Positions 36,399-45,625 of a stretch of DNA of 64,000 bases are shown one piece after another (the first letter of the stretch is position 1; each line of letters opens with the position of its first letter). The notes under the pieces are model-generated. The model did no database searches. It was not told where the DNA came from and saw nothing but the letters and a program-made list of their open reading frames with translations. Made by a program: the position numbers and the translations under genes. The stretch is from Bacteroidales bacterium (lineage in GTDB: Bacteria; Bacteroidota; Bacteroidia; Bacteroidales; F082): positions 1 to 64,000 of the forward strand of contig JAEFAE010000003.1 in assembly GCA_016291135.1 (NCBI GenBank), written 5' to 3'.

Positions 36399-36953
36399 AT
36401 GAAAAAGTGGATTATTGTCGTCGCATTGCTGGTCTCGGGTGTCGTGTCGAAGGCCCAGGACGGCCGTGTCGCCGATGCCGGCGCCATCCAGTGGATGGGC
36501 TTCGAAGAAGCTGTCGCAGCCAGCGAGAAACAACCCAAGAAGATCTTTATCGACGTCTATACCGAATGGTGCGGCTGGTGCAAGAAGATGGACAAGACCA
36601 CCTTTGTGGATCCCGCCGTGGCGAAATACATGAACGAGAACTATTATCCCGTGAAGTTCGATGCCGAGAGCAGCGAACCGGTGCATTACAAAGGGGTGGA
36701 GTTCGTCAAGGTGATGCAGGCGCCCGGGAAGGGCGTGCACCAGCTGGCGGCCGCTTTGTTGCAGAACAAGCTGTCGTATCCTTCTTACGTGCTCTTGGAT
36801 GAGGAACAGAAGCTGTTGCAGGTGATTCCGGGCTACCAGGAGGCCAAGATGTTTCTTCCTATCTTGCATTTCTTTGGAGACGATGCCTACAAGACCACCC
36901 CGTGGGCGGACTATTATGAGTCGTTCTCCCAGGGGGATGCGAAAAAAGAATAG
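36399..36953 (+). CDS. Periplasmic thioredoxin-like protein
   Basis: 184 residues. Signal peptide MKKWIIVVALLVSGVVSKAQ, then a thioredoxin fold with active site EWCGWCKKMD (Cys58, Cys61) and cis-proline in LSYPSYVLLD. The WCGWCKKMD form is typical of DUF255/thioredoxin_7 proteins of Bacteroidota. It probably reduces or isomerises disulfides in the periplasm. Cotranscribed with smpB by spacing. Confidence 0.88.
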   Translation: MKKWIIVVALLVSGVVSKAQDGRVADAGAIQWMGFEEAVAASEKQPKKIFIDVYTEWCGWCKKMDKTTFVDPAVAKYMNENYYPVKFDAESSEPVHYKGVEFVKVMQAPGKGVHQLAAALLQNKLSYPSYVLLDEEQKLLQVIPGYQEAKMFLPILHFFGDDAYKTTPWADYYESFSQGDAKKE

Positions 36954-36986
36954 GGGGAAAGACCCGCCTGTATGAAATCATTTTAT

Positions 36987-36994
36987 TATCTTTG
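36987..36994 (+). promoter_or_regulatory. -7 element of the poly-Asn lipoprotein gene
   Basis: TATCTTTG, 16 bases before the ATG at 37011. Confidence 0.5.
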
Positions 36995-37010
36995 CCGAAA
37001 ATTCCTTGGA

Positions 37011-37367
37011 ATGAAAAAACTGTTGCTTGTGATCCTGCTGGTGTGCATGGGCCTGGGACTGGGTTCCTGCCAGAAATCCCGTTATTGCCAGTGCTATGCC
37101 ATGGTCGAAGACGAGACCGTGGCCTTTGGCGAGGAGCTGGACGTGGAGGACATGACGGCCTCGCAGCTCGACGCCTTGGACCAGCGCCATCGTTACAACC
37201 TCTTTGTGATCGAGCGTCAGAACTCGTGCGACGACAAGGAGAACGAGATCCAGGGCTGGGGACAGGTGGTATGCGAGGAAGTCGATCCCAAGATGGATGA
37301 CAGCTGGTGGCGTAACCTCTTCAACCGCAACAACAATAACAATAACAACAATTCCAACAACCATTAA
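37011..37367 (+). CDS. Small lipoprotein with poly-asparagine tail
   Basis: 118 residues from ATG 37011. Lipoprotein signal MKKLLLVILLVCMGLGLGSC, a short cysteine-containing domain (SRYCQCYAMVEDE, RQNSCDD, WGQVVCEEVD), and an end made almost only of Asn (NRNNNNNNNNSNNH), encoded by AAC/AAT repeats at 37327-37364 that could change length by slippage. Family not recognised. The next gene is in the same frame, only four codons after its stop. Confidence 0.7.
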   Translation: MKKLLLVILLVCMGLGLGSCQKSRYCQCYAMVEDETVAFGEELDVEDMTASQLDALDQRHRYNLFVIERQNSCDDKENEIQGWGQVVCEEVDPKMDDSWWRNLFNRNNNNNNNNSNNH

Positions 37368-37379
37368 TACGGACCGTCC

Positions 37380-38318
37380 TTGGACACTTCCTCCGTTACC
37401 GGTGCGCCCAGGAGGCTATTCCGAAGGGTTTTGAAAGTCCTGCTGGGCTTGCTTTTTGTGGTGTCGGCGGTCCTGAAAATCGTTGACATGGATCCCTTCG
37501 AGATCTATGTGTACAGCTATGGATTCTTTAGCCTAAATGTCAGTCTTGTGGTGGCGCGTCTTGCCATCGTCCTTGAATTGGTATTGGGCATTGCCTTGAT
37601 TCTCAACTGGTTCCATAAGTTGATCTGGTGGGGGAGCTTGTTGATGTTGTTGGGCTATACCGGGTTGATGGTCTATGCCTTGCTCCAGGGGCGGACCGAC
37701 CACTGCCATTGCTTTGGCGACATTTTGCGCTTCGATCCCCTGCAGTCCTTGATCAAGAACCTGGTGTTGTTGCTTTGGTTGGCCTTGCTCTATCCGCTGA
37801 AGGGGCGGGGCTTTCGAGGGCAATGGCTGGCACTGTTGGGGTTGTCCCTTGCCTGTGCCTGTGCCGTCTTTGTGGTGTCGCCGCCCGACTTCCTGTTGCA
37901 CAGTGAATCGGAGGGACGTCAAGTCGATCCCGAGCGGTTGGAAACGATGCTCAGGCAATCTCCTTTGGCGGCACAACGACTCGACGAGGGCAAGAAGGTG
38001 GTGGGTGTCTTTTCGGCCGGTTGTGCGCTTTGCAGGATGACGGCTCGCAAGTTGAGCCTGATGCAGGCGTTCCATGGCTTCCCGGAGCAGGATGTCTGCT
38101 ATGTCTTCATGGGAAAAGAGGCCGATGTGGAGGCTTTTTATGAAGCCGCAGAGTCTGCCAAGTTTCCTTTCGTGGTGATGGACAATCCGCTTCCGTTGCT
38201 TAAATTGGTCGATGGAAAGTTCCCTACGGTGTTGCTGTTGGAGGAGGGACGCGTGGTGCAGTTGTTCGGGTTCCGCGATCTGGATGAGACAGCGATAAAA
38301 AAATTCTTTGCCGAGTGA
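37380..38318 (+). CDS. DoxX/MauE-type membrane protein fused to a thioredoxin-like domain
   Basis: 312 residues with a TTG start at 37380 (no ATG before the first helix; start uncertain). Four to five membrane helices (about 15-165) contain the CxCFG motif (HCHCFGD, Cys109, Cys111) of MauE/DoxX redox membrane proteins. An extracytoplasmic thioredoxin-like domain follows with FSAGCALCRMTARKL (Cys215, Cys218). By family it passes reducing power across the membrane or to a periplasmic partner. It lies in a cluster with the thioredoxin-like gene at 36.4 kb. Confidence 0.78.
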   Translation: MDTSSVTGAPRRLFRRVLKVLLGLLFVVSAVLKIVDMDPFEIYVYSYGFFSLNVSLVVARLAIVLELVLGIALILNWFHKLIWWGSLLMLLGYTGLMVYALLQGRTDHCHCFGDILRFDPLQSLIKNLVLLLWLALLYPLKGRGFRGQWLALLGLSLACACAVFVVSPPDFLLHSESEGRQVDPERLETMLRQSPLAAQRLDEGKKVVGVFSAGCALCRMTARKLSLMQAFHGFPEQDVCYVFMGKEADVEAFYEAAESAKFPFVVMDNPLPLLKLVDGKFPTVLLLEEGRVVQLFGFRDLDETAIKKFFAE

Positions 38319-38339
38319 TTTTGGTCTCGGATTAATCAT

Positions 38340-38347
38340 TACATTTG
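38340..38347 (+). promoter_or_regulatory. -7 element of the DUF1846 gene
   Basis: TACATTTG, only nine bases before the ATG; TTTG at 38320-38323 is 16 bases upstream of it. The leader would be very short. Confidence 0.5.
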
Positions 38348-38356
38348 CAATCCGTT

Positions 38357-39820
38357 ATGAAATACGGATTTGACAACGACAAGTATCTAAAGATACAATC
38401 CGAACACATCCGCGAACGGATCGGACAGTTCGGCAACAAGCTTTACCTGGAACTGGGGGGTAAGCTCTTCGACGACCACCACGCCAGCCGCGTGTTACCC
38501 GGTTTCCAACCCGACAGCAAGCTTCGCATGCTCCAGAATCTCAGCGACAGTGCCGAGATCGTCATCGTCATCAGCGCCACCGACATCGAGAAGAACAAGA
38601 TGCGCAACGATTTGGGCATCACATACGACGTTGACGTTCTCCGTCTTCGCAATGAGTTCCAGAAACGCGGATTCTTGGTGAGTAGTGTGGTGATCACCCA
38701 TTTCAACGGTCAGCAGAGCGCCGTGTCGTTCCGCAACCGCTTGGAGCATCTGGGCATCAAGGCCTACTATCACTATCTGATCGACGGCTATCCCCACAAC
38801 GTATCGCTGATCGATTCCGACGAGGGATTCGGTAAGAACGACTATGTGGAGACCACACGGCCTTTGGTCATCGTCACGGCGCCTGGTCCGGGTAGCGGCA
38901 AGATGGCCGTGTGTCTCAGCCAGCTCTACAACGAGCAGAAGCGGGGCATTCATGCGGGCTATGCCAAGTTCGAGACCTTCCCTGTTTGGAGCCTGCCCTT
39001 GAAGCACCCTGTCAACATGGCCTACGAGGCGGCTACCGCCGACCTCAACGACGTGAACATGATCGACCCCTTCCATCTGGATGCCTACGGCGAGGTGGCC
39101 GTCAACTACAACCGCGACATCGAGATCTTCCCGGTGCTGCAGGCCCTCTTCGAGGGCATCTATGGAACCTGCCCGTACAAGTCGCCGACCGACATGGGCG
39201 TCAACATGGTAGGGTTCTGCATCAGCGACGATGCCGTCTGCAGCAAGGCGGCCAAGGACGAGATCATCCGCCGTTACTTCACGGCCCTGAATAACATGGC
39301 TGAAGGTGGTTGCAACGAGAATGAGGTCAAGAAGATCAAGATGTTGCTCAAGCAGGCCCAGATCACGGTCGAGGACCGCCCTTGTGTTGTCGCCGCTCGC
39401 GAACGCAAGCAGCGTAGTGGCGTGGATTGTACCGCCATCGAGTTGGAAGACGGGACGATCATCACCGCCGAAACCAGCGCCTTGTTGGGGCCCAGCGCTG
39501 CCTTGATCCTGAATGCCACCAAGTATCTCGCTGGCGTGGAACACGATATCAAGTTGATCCCGCAATACATGATCGAACCCATCCAGAAGACCAAAGTGGA
39601 GTATCTCAGGGGCAACAACCCGCGACTGCATACCGACGAGGTGCTGATTGCCCTTTCGGTGTTGAGCCCCGACGACGAGAAATGCCGCAAGGCTTTGGAG
39701 GTCTTGCCCCGGTTGGGAGGCTGCCAGGTGCATTCCACGGTGATGCTCAGCGAAGTGGATCGGAAGATCTTCAGCAAGTTGGGAGTGGGGTTGACCTGCG
39801 ACCCGGTCAGGAAAAGATGA
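38357..39820 (+). CDS. DUF1846 family protein
   Basis: 487 residues from ATG 38357 (MKYGFDNDKYLKIQSEHIRERIGQFG). Very well conserved family in Bacteroidota and Firmicutes, with LYLELGGKLFDDHHASRVLPGFQPDSK, a nucleotide-loop-like TAPGPGSGKMAVCLSQLY, and KFETFPVWSLPLKHPVNMAYEAATADLNDVNMIDPFH. Its biochemical role is not established. It is a single-gene unit bounded by its own promoter and a strong terminator. Confidence 0.9.
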   Translation: MKYGFDNDKYLKIQSEHIRERIGQFGNKLYLELGGKLFDDHHASRVLPGFQPDSKLRMLQNLSDSAEIVIVISATDIEKNKMRNDLGITYDVDVLRLRNEFQKRGFLVSSVVITHFNGQQSAVSFRNRLEHLGIKAYYHYLIDGYPHNVSLIDSDEGFGKNDYVETTRPLVIVTAPGPGSGKMAVCLSQLYNEQKRGIHAGYAKFETFPVWSLPLKHPVNMAYEAATADLNDVNMIDPFHLDAYGEVAVNYNRDIEIFPVLQALFEGIYGTCPYKSPTDMGVNMVGFCISDDAVCSKAAKDEIIRRYFTALNNMAEGGCNENEVKKIKMLLKQAQITVEDRPCVVAARERKQRSGVDCTAIELEDGTIITAETSALLGPSAALILNATKYLAGVEHDIKLIPQYMIEPIQKTKVEYLRGNNPRLHTDEVLIALSVLSPDDEKCRKALEVLPRLGGCQVHSTVMLSEVDRKIFSKLGVGLTCDPVRKR

Positions 39821-39851
39821 AAAAGCCCCGCGGCAACGCCGCGGGGCTTTT
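39821..39851. terminator. Bidirectional terminator between DUF1846 and the galactose operon
   Basis: Perfect 14-bp stem AAAAGCCCCGCGGC / GCCGCGGGGCTTTT with loop AAC. Confidence 0.85.
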
Positions 39852-39871
39852 CGTTTCAGACGCACAGTGGC

Positions 39872-41161
39872 TTAATCCACCACGATGTCCTTGTTGACGT
39901 TCTTCGAACCCCAGAGGGCGTAGAACAGCAGGAAGGCCAAGCCGGCCACGATGACCCAGTAGCTGGGCAGGTAACCCGTGCCACCCAGGCCGTCGACGAT
40001 GGCGTTCTGGAGCAGGGGCAGGATACCGCCGCCGCAGACCAGGGCCATGAAGATACCCGAGGCTTTTTCCGTGTATTTGCCCAAACCTTCCACGGCCAGG
40101 TTGAAGATGCCGCCCCACATCACCGAGGTGCAGAGGCCGATGCAAACCAGGAAGGCCGCGTTGAGCGGGATGCGCTCGAGGCCGAATCCCTTGGCACCGT
40201 TGAAGGCGGGGAACTTCACCATGGTCTGCGGACCGAATATGGCCAGCAGCGTCAGGATGATGCCCACCAGCGAGACCACGGTGAGCATGGCCTTGGCCGA
40301 TACCTTGTTGCCAATGATGCCACCGACGAGACGACCGATCAGCATCATGAACCAGTAGGTGGCGGCCACTGAGCCGGCGACCGCTTCGGCGTTGACCCCG
40401 GCACCCAGCACGTTGAGCTCAGGGTTCTGCAACCATTTGTTGAGGATGTTCGGGATGCCTACCTCAACACCCACATAGATGAAGATGGCGATGGCGCCCA
40501 GTACGAAGTGGCGGAAAGCCATGGGGCCTTTTCCGTCCTTGGCCTTTTCCACGGTCTGCTTCTCATTCTCGGGGATCTTGGTCAGGGAAATCACCAGGAA
40601 GCCGAGGGCGAAGATGGCCAGGGCGGCATACATCAGCGGGAACACATCGCTGATCTTGGCATCGACGATGCTGGGGATCAACAGACCCGTGATGATAATG
40701 ACGGCGGTGCCGCACAAGGAGTTGAAGGTGCCGCCGATCTGGATGAGCTGGTTGCCCTTGTTGCCGCCACCGCCCAGCTTGTTGAGCATGGGGTTGACCA
40801 CCGTGTTGAGGAGGCACATGCTGAAGCCGGCCACGAAAGCGCCGAGCAGGTAGACGCCGAAGCTGCCGATGTAGCCCGAGAGCGTTTGGATGGCGACGCC
40901 GATGAAGCCTACGGTGACAGCCACCAAGGCGGTCTTCTTATAGCCCTTCTTCTGAAGGAGGTTGCCGGCGGGGATGCCCATCACCGCGTAGGCGATGAAG
41001 TTGGCGAAGACGCCCAGGGTACCTTGCCAGTTGGGAATGTTGAACTGGTTCTTGAGGATGTCGCCCATGGGCGAGGCCAGGTTGGTAACAAAGGAGATCA
41101 TGCCGAAAAGCAGGATCATCACAATGATCGGGATGGTGTAGTTCTGTTTGTTTTCTGTCAT
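39872..41161 (-). CDS. Glucose/galactose MFS transporter (FucP/GluP type)
   Basis: 429 residues, 12 helices. The opening YTIPIIVMILLFGMISFVTNLASPMGDILKNQFNI and the FANFIAYAVMGIPAGNLLQKKGYKKTAL loop are typical of the FucP/GluP sugar:H+ symporters. Position as last gene of the galK-galM operon argues for galactose (and perhaps glucose) uptake. Its ATG overlaps the galM stop by four bases. Confidence 0.9.
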   Translation of the reverse strand: MTENKQNYTIPIIVMILLFGMISFVTNLASPMGDILKNQFNIPNWQGTLGVFANFIAYAVMGIPAGNLLQKKGYKKTALVAVTVGFIGVAIQTLSGYIGSFGVYLLGAFVAGFSMCLLNTVVNPMLNKLGGGGNKGNQLIQIGGTFNSLCGTAVIIITGLLIPSIVDAKISDVFPLMYAALAIFALGFLVISLTKIPENEKQTVEKAKDGKGPMAFRHFVLGAIAIFIYVGVEVGIPNILNKWLQNPELNVLGAGVNAEAVAGSVAATYWFMMLIGRLVGGIIGNKVSAKAMLTVVSLVGIILTLLAIFGPQTMVKFPAFNGAKGFGLERIPLNAAFLVCIGLCTSVMWGGIFNLAVEGLGKYTEKASGIFMALVCGGGILPLLQNAIVDGLGGTGYLPSYWVIVAGLAFLLFYALWGSKNVNKDIVVD

Positions 41162-42213
41162 ATTGTAGAGAATTTAAAGATAATGATTTCCTTGTATTCT
41201 TCGCCCGGACGGAGGAAGGTGTTCGGGAAGTTGGGCTTGTTGGGCGCGTCGGGGAGGGCCTGGCACTCCAGCGCCACGCCTTCGTAGTCGTGATAGACAT
41301 GGCCGTTCTTGCCTTGCGGGCAGCCGCTAAGCCAGTTGCCGGTATAGACCTGCACGCCAGGTTGGGTGGTGTAGAGCTGGACCATGCGGCCGGTGCCTTC
41401 ATGAGAGAGGGTAGCGGCGAGGTTGAGTTTGTCTTTGCCCAGGTTGTCGAGTACCCAGCAGCTGTCGTAGCCTTTGCCATTGACCAGGGCAGGGAAGGGC
41501 TCCCGGATGTCGCGCCCGATGCGCTTGCCTTCGGTGAAGTCCATGGGGGTACCGGCCACGGGGGCAATCTCGCCGGTGGTGATGAGCTCCTCGGTGGCAG
41601 GCAGCCAGCGCGAGGCGTTCAGCTGAAGCTGGTGGTCGAGGATGTCGCCCTGGCCTTCGCCCTTCAGATTGAAATAGGTGTGGTTGGTCAGGTTGACCAC
41701 GGTGGTGGCGGTGGTCCAGGCACCGAGGCGGAGGTTGAGCTCGTTCTCGTCGTTGAGGGTATAACGCGCCTTGGCGACCAGCTCCCCAGGATAGCCCGCC
41801 TCGCCGTCGGCGCTGAGGTAGGTGAACACCACACTCTCGCCTTCGATGCGGCTGGCCCATTTCTGGTTGGCGAAGCCGATGCGTCCGCCGTGGAGGTGAT
41901 GCTTGCCGTCGCCGGTGTTCAGGTCGAGTTGGTATTCCGTCTCGTCGATCTTGAACCGGCCGCCTGCAATGCGGTTGGCAAACCGTCCGGGCACCTTGCC
42001 GGCACAAGGGCCGTCGCCATAGTATGACAGCGGGTCGGGATAGCCCAGGACGATGTCGTCCATCTTGCCGTTGCGATCCGGAGTCAGGATGCTGACGATG
42101 CCGGCGCCGATGTCGCAGAGCTGTACCTGGATGCCGTTGCCGTTGGTCATCGTATATAGCTTGATCTCTTTGCCGTCGGGGCTGAGGCCCCAGGTCTTGA
42201 CTTCAATATTCAT
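41158..42213 (-). CDS. galM: Aldose 1-epimerase (galactose mutarotase)
   Basis: 351 residues of the beta-sandwich GalM fold. Key residues by family: HHLHGG (His104/105 region), NLTNHTYFNL with the catalytic His about 176, YDSCWVLD (Asp about 248) and ALECQALPDAPNKPNFP (catalytic Glu about 314). It converts beta- to alpha-galactose for galactokinase. Cotranscribed with the flanking genes. Confidence 0.93.
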   Translation of the reverse strand: MNIEVKTWGLSPDGKEIKLYTMTNGNGIQVQLCDIGAGIVSILTPDRNGKMDDIVLGYPDPLSYYGDGPCAGKVPGRFANRIAGGRFKIDETEYQLDLNTGDGKHHLHGGRIGFANQKWASRIEGESVVFTYLSADGEAGYPGELVAKARYTLNDENELNLRLGAWTTATTVVNLTNHTYFNLKGEGQGDILDHQLQLNASRWLPATEELITTGEIAPVAGTPMDFTEGKRIGRDIREPFPALVNGKGYDSCWVLDNLGKDKLNLAATLSHEGTGRMVQLYTTQPGVQVYTGNWLSGCPQGKNGHVYHDYEGVALECQALPDAPNKPNFPNTFLRPGEEYKEIIIFKFSTI

Positions 42214-42240
42214 AGGTGTATGCTATTTGTGCTTGTCTTT

Positions 42241-43146
42241 TTATCCCCACAGTTGTTCCGGATAGACGCCTTGCTCGATGCGTTCTCGGATCTTGCGCAT
42301 CACCTCGGGCTTGTCTTCCTTGTAGGTGACGCCAAACCAGGAAGCGTCGCTCGAGAGCACCTTGAGTTTGGCGCTGCCGTCGTGGATGGCGTTGTTGACC
42401 ATCAAGGGGATGAAGAACTCCGCCTTGATGTTGGTTTGGGCGGGGCCTTTCAGGAATTCGACGAAGCCTTTCTCGGAATAGGCGAAGAAGTCGGGGGTGA
42501 AGCCGAAGAAGTTCATCGACACCAGGGAGTCCATGTCGAGCGGATGACTGCCCGTCTCGTCGGTGTAGGCAGCGCCGCCGTCTTCGGTATGGCCGATGGC
42601 GGTGCGCTCCACGATGGTTTGGAGATAGTCGTCCTTGTCGGCGGTGCAGATGCCGCGGCTCACGGTGCCGTAGTCCGACATGGTGTTGCGCAGCTTGTAG
42701 GCCACCATGCTGTAGGCTCCGGTCTTGTCCTCGCATGCCATGAGATAGCGGGCCATCACCTCGTAGGCTTCCTTGCCGTAGAAGTCGTCGGCGTTGATGG
42801 CGGCGAAAGGCTCGTGGATCACGTCCTTGGCCATGAGTACGGCGTGGCAGGTGCCCCAAGGCTTCACGCGCCCTTCGGGCACGCTGAATCCCTCCGGCAG
42901 CTTGTCAAGCGACTGATAGACGTATTCGACGGGGATGCCATATTTTTCGGTGTTGTTGACTTTCTTGAATGCCTCGGCGAAATCTTCGCGGATCACGAAG
43001 ACGACCTTGCCGAAGCCGGCGCGTTTGGCGTCGAAAATGGAATAGTCCAGGATGGCCTCGTTGTTGGGGCCGACGCCGTCCATCTGCTTGAGGGCCCCAT
43101 AGCGGGAGCCCATGCCGGCGGCCAATACTAATAAGGTGGGTTGCAT
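42241..43146 (-). CDS. Sugar nucleotidyltransferase in the galactose operon
   Basis: 301 residues from ATG 43146 (MQPTLLVLAAGMGSRYGALKQM). The nucleotide-binding signature LAAGMGSRYG-LKQ and INADDFYG (metal-binding) identify the NTP_transferase family. It lies between galK and galM where a galactose-1-P uridylyltransferase would be expected, and no GalT homologue is present. A role in turning hexose-1-P into a nucleotide sugar is an inference from position; the true substrate is not readable. Confidence 0.85.
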   Translation of the reverse strand: MQPTLLVLAAGMGSRYGALKQMDGVGPNNEAILDYSIFDAKRAGFGKVVFVIREDFAEAFKKVNNTEKYGIPVEYVYQSLDKLPEGFSVPEGRVKPWGTCHAVLMAKDVIHEPFAAINADDFYGKEAYEVMARYLMACEDKTGAYSMVAYKLRNTMSDYGTVSRGICTADKDDYLQTIVERTAIGHTEDGGAAYTDETGSHPLDMDSLVSMNFFGFTPDFFAYSEKGFVEFLKGPAQTNIKAEFFIPLMVNNAIHDGSAKLKVLSSDASWFGVTYKEDKPEVMRKIRERIEQGVYPEQLWG

Positions 43147-43171
43147 ATTGTTGGAAATTAAATGTCTTTCG

Positions 43172-44323
43172 TTAGCAGGATAGTTTGCGGGCACCATCGG
43201 AGATGACGACGTCGTACACCTTGGGTTCGTGGCCGAAGCGGGCGGCGAATTTCTCCTTGGCGGTGGCGATGAAGGCATCGTAAAGGTCTTCCTTCACGAG
43301 GTTGATGGTGCAGCCGCCGAAGCCACCGCCCATCACACGGGAGCCGGTGACCCCACATTGCTTGGCGAGGTCGTTGAGGAAGTCGAGTTCTTCGCAGCTG
43401 ACCTCATAGAGCTTGCTCATGCCGTAGTGGGTGCCGTACATACGGTCGCCAACGGTCTCATAATCACCTTCTTCCAAGGCATCACACACATCGAGGACAC
43501 GCTGCTTCTCACCGATGACATATTCGGCACGCATGTAGTCCTCGGCAGGAATCTCCACATCGACTTCGTTGAGCATGGCCATGGTGGCGTCGCTGAGGTA
43601 CTTCACCTCGGGATGGTGTTTGGCGATATGGGCGCAGGCGTTCTCGCACGACTCGCGACGGCGGTTGTAGGCCGATGAGGCAAGCTCATGCTTCACCACG
43701 GTATCGAGCAATACCAGCTTGTAGCCCTTGGGGTTGAAGGGGAAATACTCGAACTCCATGGTGGCACAGTTGAGGCGCATCAGATGGCCGGCCTTGCCGA
43801 ACAGCGAGGCGAACTGGTCCATGATGCCGCATTTCACCCCGACGTAGTGGTGCTCGGTGGCCTGACCGATGCGGGCCAGCTCAAACTTGTCGATGCCAAG
43901 ATGAAGCATCTCGTTGAGGGCGAAGGTGTAAGTGCTTTCCAAAGCGGCCGACGATGACATCCCAGCACCGATCGGTACATTGCCATAAAAGACGGTGTCA
44001 AAACCTTCAAGCTGGTAGCCTCGTTTGAGGATCTCGCGGCACAGGCCGAAGAGGTAGTTGGCCCAGTGCAGATGAGGGTTGTCTTCTTCGTTCATGCCGA
44101 ACTCGCAGTAGTCTTCCTTGTCGATGGAGTAGGCCCGTACCCGGTCCGTCCCGTTGAGTCGGATGGCGGCATAGATGCCTTTGTCGATGGCGCCGGGGAA
44201 TACGAAGCCCCCGTTGTAGTCTGTGTGTTCACCGATGAGGTTGATGCGTCCCGGTGAGGTATAGACGCTGCAATCCTGTCCGAAGCGTTCGGAGAAGATG
44301 CGTTTGAGTTGAGTGATATCCAT
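43172..44323 (-). CDS. galK: Galactokinase
   Basis: 383 residues of the GHMP kinase family. GalK signature GRINLIGEHTDYNGG (25-39), ATP loop VPIGAGMSSSAAL, catalytic-base region KCGIMDQFASLFG and C-terminal MGGGFGGCTINLV are intact. It phosphorylates alpha-galactose to galactose-1-P. It is the first gene of the four-gene operon; no promoter of normal quality was found upstream, only a TATCTTGC on the minus strand. Confidence 0.95.
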   Translation of the reverse strand: MDITQLKRIFSERFGQDCSVYTSPGRINLIGEHTDYNGGFVFPGAIDKGIYAAIRLNGTDRVRAYSIDKEDYCEFGMNEEDNPHLHWANYLFGLCREILKRGYQLEGFDTVFYGNVPIGAGMSSSAALESTYTFALNEMLHLGIDKFELARIGQATEHHYVGVKCGIMDQFASLFGKAGHLMRLNCATMEFEYFPFNPKGYKLVLLDTVVKHELASSAYNRRRESCENACAHIAKHHPEVKYLSDATMAMLNEVDVEIPAEDYMRAEYVIGEKQRVLDVCDALEEGDYETVGDRMYGTHYGMSKLYEVSCEELDFLNDLAKQCGVTGSRVMGGGFGGCTINLVKEDLYDAFIATAKEKFAARFGHEPKVYDVVISDGARKLSC

Positions 44324-44438
44324 GGTGTGCGAATTAAGGGCGCAAGATACGAAAAATGTATGAATGAATAGATTTCTTCGAGATGTTTTTTAACCCCCTC
44401 TTTCATAAAAAGGTGAAGAATGTTTTGAGAGATTTGTT

Positions 44439-44446
44439 TAAATTTG
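44439..44446 (+). promoter_or_regulatory. -7-like element upstream of the M64 pseudogene
   Basis: TAAATTTG, 57 bases before the ATG. Confidence 0.35.
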
Positions 44447-44502
44447 CAACGCGAGAAAGGAGCTACCCGCGATTATTTAAAAATAATTAACAAATTGTTG
44501 TG

Positions 44503-45599
44503 ATGAAATAAGCCTTTATTTTTCTTTGTTTCATAGCGTTTTCATTGTTTTTGAGAGCGCAAAACGTTAGTTCTGAGCAGTATTTCCTTGATGAGGGATC
44601 GTTGCGTATGGATGTTTTCCAATGTGACAATTCCGAAAGCTCGCATTATGTGTTTGAGCGTTTCGTCATCGAACCTTATTTCGGTGGTTCCAAGGTCAAT
44701 CTGATAGACCCTTTCAATTATGGGACCAACCGAATGAGAGTGATTGATGCACAAACCAATACAATCATCTATTCAAGAGGTTACAACACGTTGTTCCGTG
44801 AATGGCAAACCACCGAAGAAGCCATATTGATGGAACGCTGTTATGAAGAATCCGTGAGTGTTCCCTTGCCACGCAACGAGGCCTATATCATTCTCGAAAT
44901 CAGGAATTTCGACGGTGTCTTTGAGGAAGTGTTCTCTAAGCTATATGAGCCCAACGAGATGTTTAACACCACCGAGCAGCGTTATGTGTTTCTGGTTCAG
45001 GATGTCATGGTCAACGGCACGCCTGAAAGCAAGGTCGATATCGTGATTCTGCCCGAAGGTTATACCGCTGATGAGATGCCGCAGTTTCTGCAACATTGCC
45101 AGGATTTGGTCGATGTGTTTGCCCAGGAGGAACCGTTTGCAAGTCACATGGATGACTTCAATTTCCGCGCCGTGCTACGCCTAACACCAACCAGTACAAC
45201 AATACGGTTGGCGCGTTTAGGGGTGGGGGGTATTTGTCGCAAGGCATGTATCGTCCCCAGCGAAACTGCATGATGCGCAATTATGCTCCTTTCTGTGCGG
45301 TGTGTTACAGGACCATTGAAGCCGTGATCGAAGCACATTCCGATCATCCGGTTTCGGTAAGAGCAGAACACCTGATACCAGAATCATCGCTTCGCGTATG
45401 TCCTAATCCGGCCACCGATTTTGTCGATGTCTTTGTGAATCAAAAAGATGGAATGGCGGAAATCATCGATATGAACGGAAAGGTGGTGATGTCGGTTCAA
45501 CTCAAAAACGAGGTGAACAGGATTGTGATTAGCAACCTGCCTAATGGGATGTATGTGCTTCGTGCGAACGGTGAGTCGCGGAAATTTGTAAAACAATAA
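44503..45599 (+). pseudogene. Decayed T9SS-exported M64 (IgA-peptidase-like) protein
   Basis: ATG at 44503 is followed by a TAA as codon 3, yet the same frame then continues through a perfect signal peptide (AFIFLCFIAFSLFLRAQ) and an M64 N-terminal domain up to about 45170 (SKVDIVILPEGYTADEMPQF, EEPFASHMDDFNFRAV). There it jumps. The remainder is in another frame and is the far C-terminal part of the family (NNTVGAFRGGGYLSQGMYRPQRNCMMRNYAPFCAVCYRTIEAVIE), followed by a T9SS sorting domain (SSLRVCPNPATDFVDVFV ... GMYVLRANGESRKFVKQ). The central catalytic part with the expected HExxH zinc site is missing. So there is one nonsense mutation plus one internal deletion with frameshift. Confidence 0.85.
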
Positions 45600-45625
45600 A
45601 CCGAAGACCACCAGAAAGGCAAGCG

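Noticed and set aside
44545..45273. Intact 242-residue protein starting at TTG 44545
   Set aside because: This start would cut off the signal peptide, and the sequence after about 45170 is out of frame with its family, so a pseudogene is the better reading.
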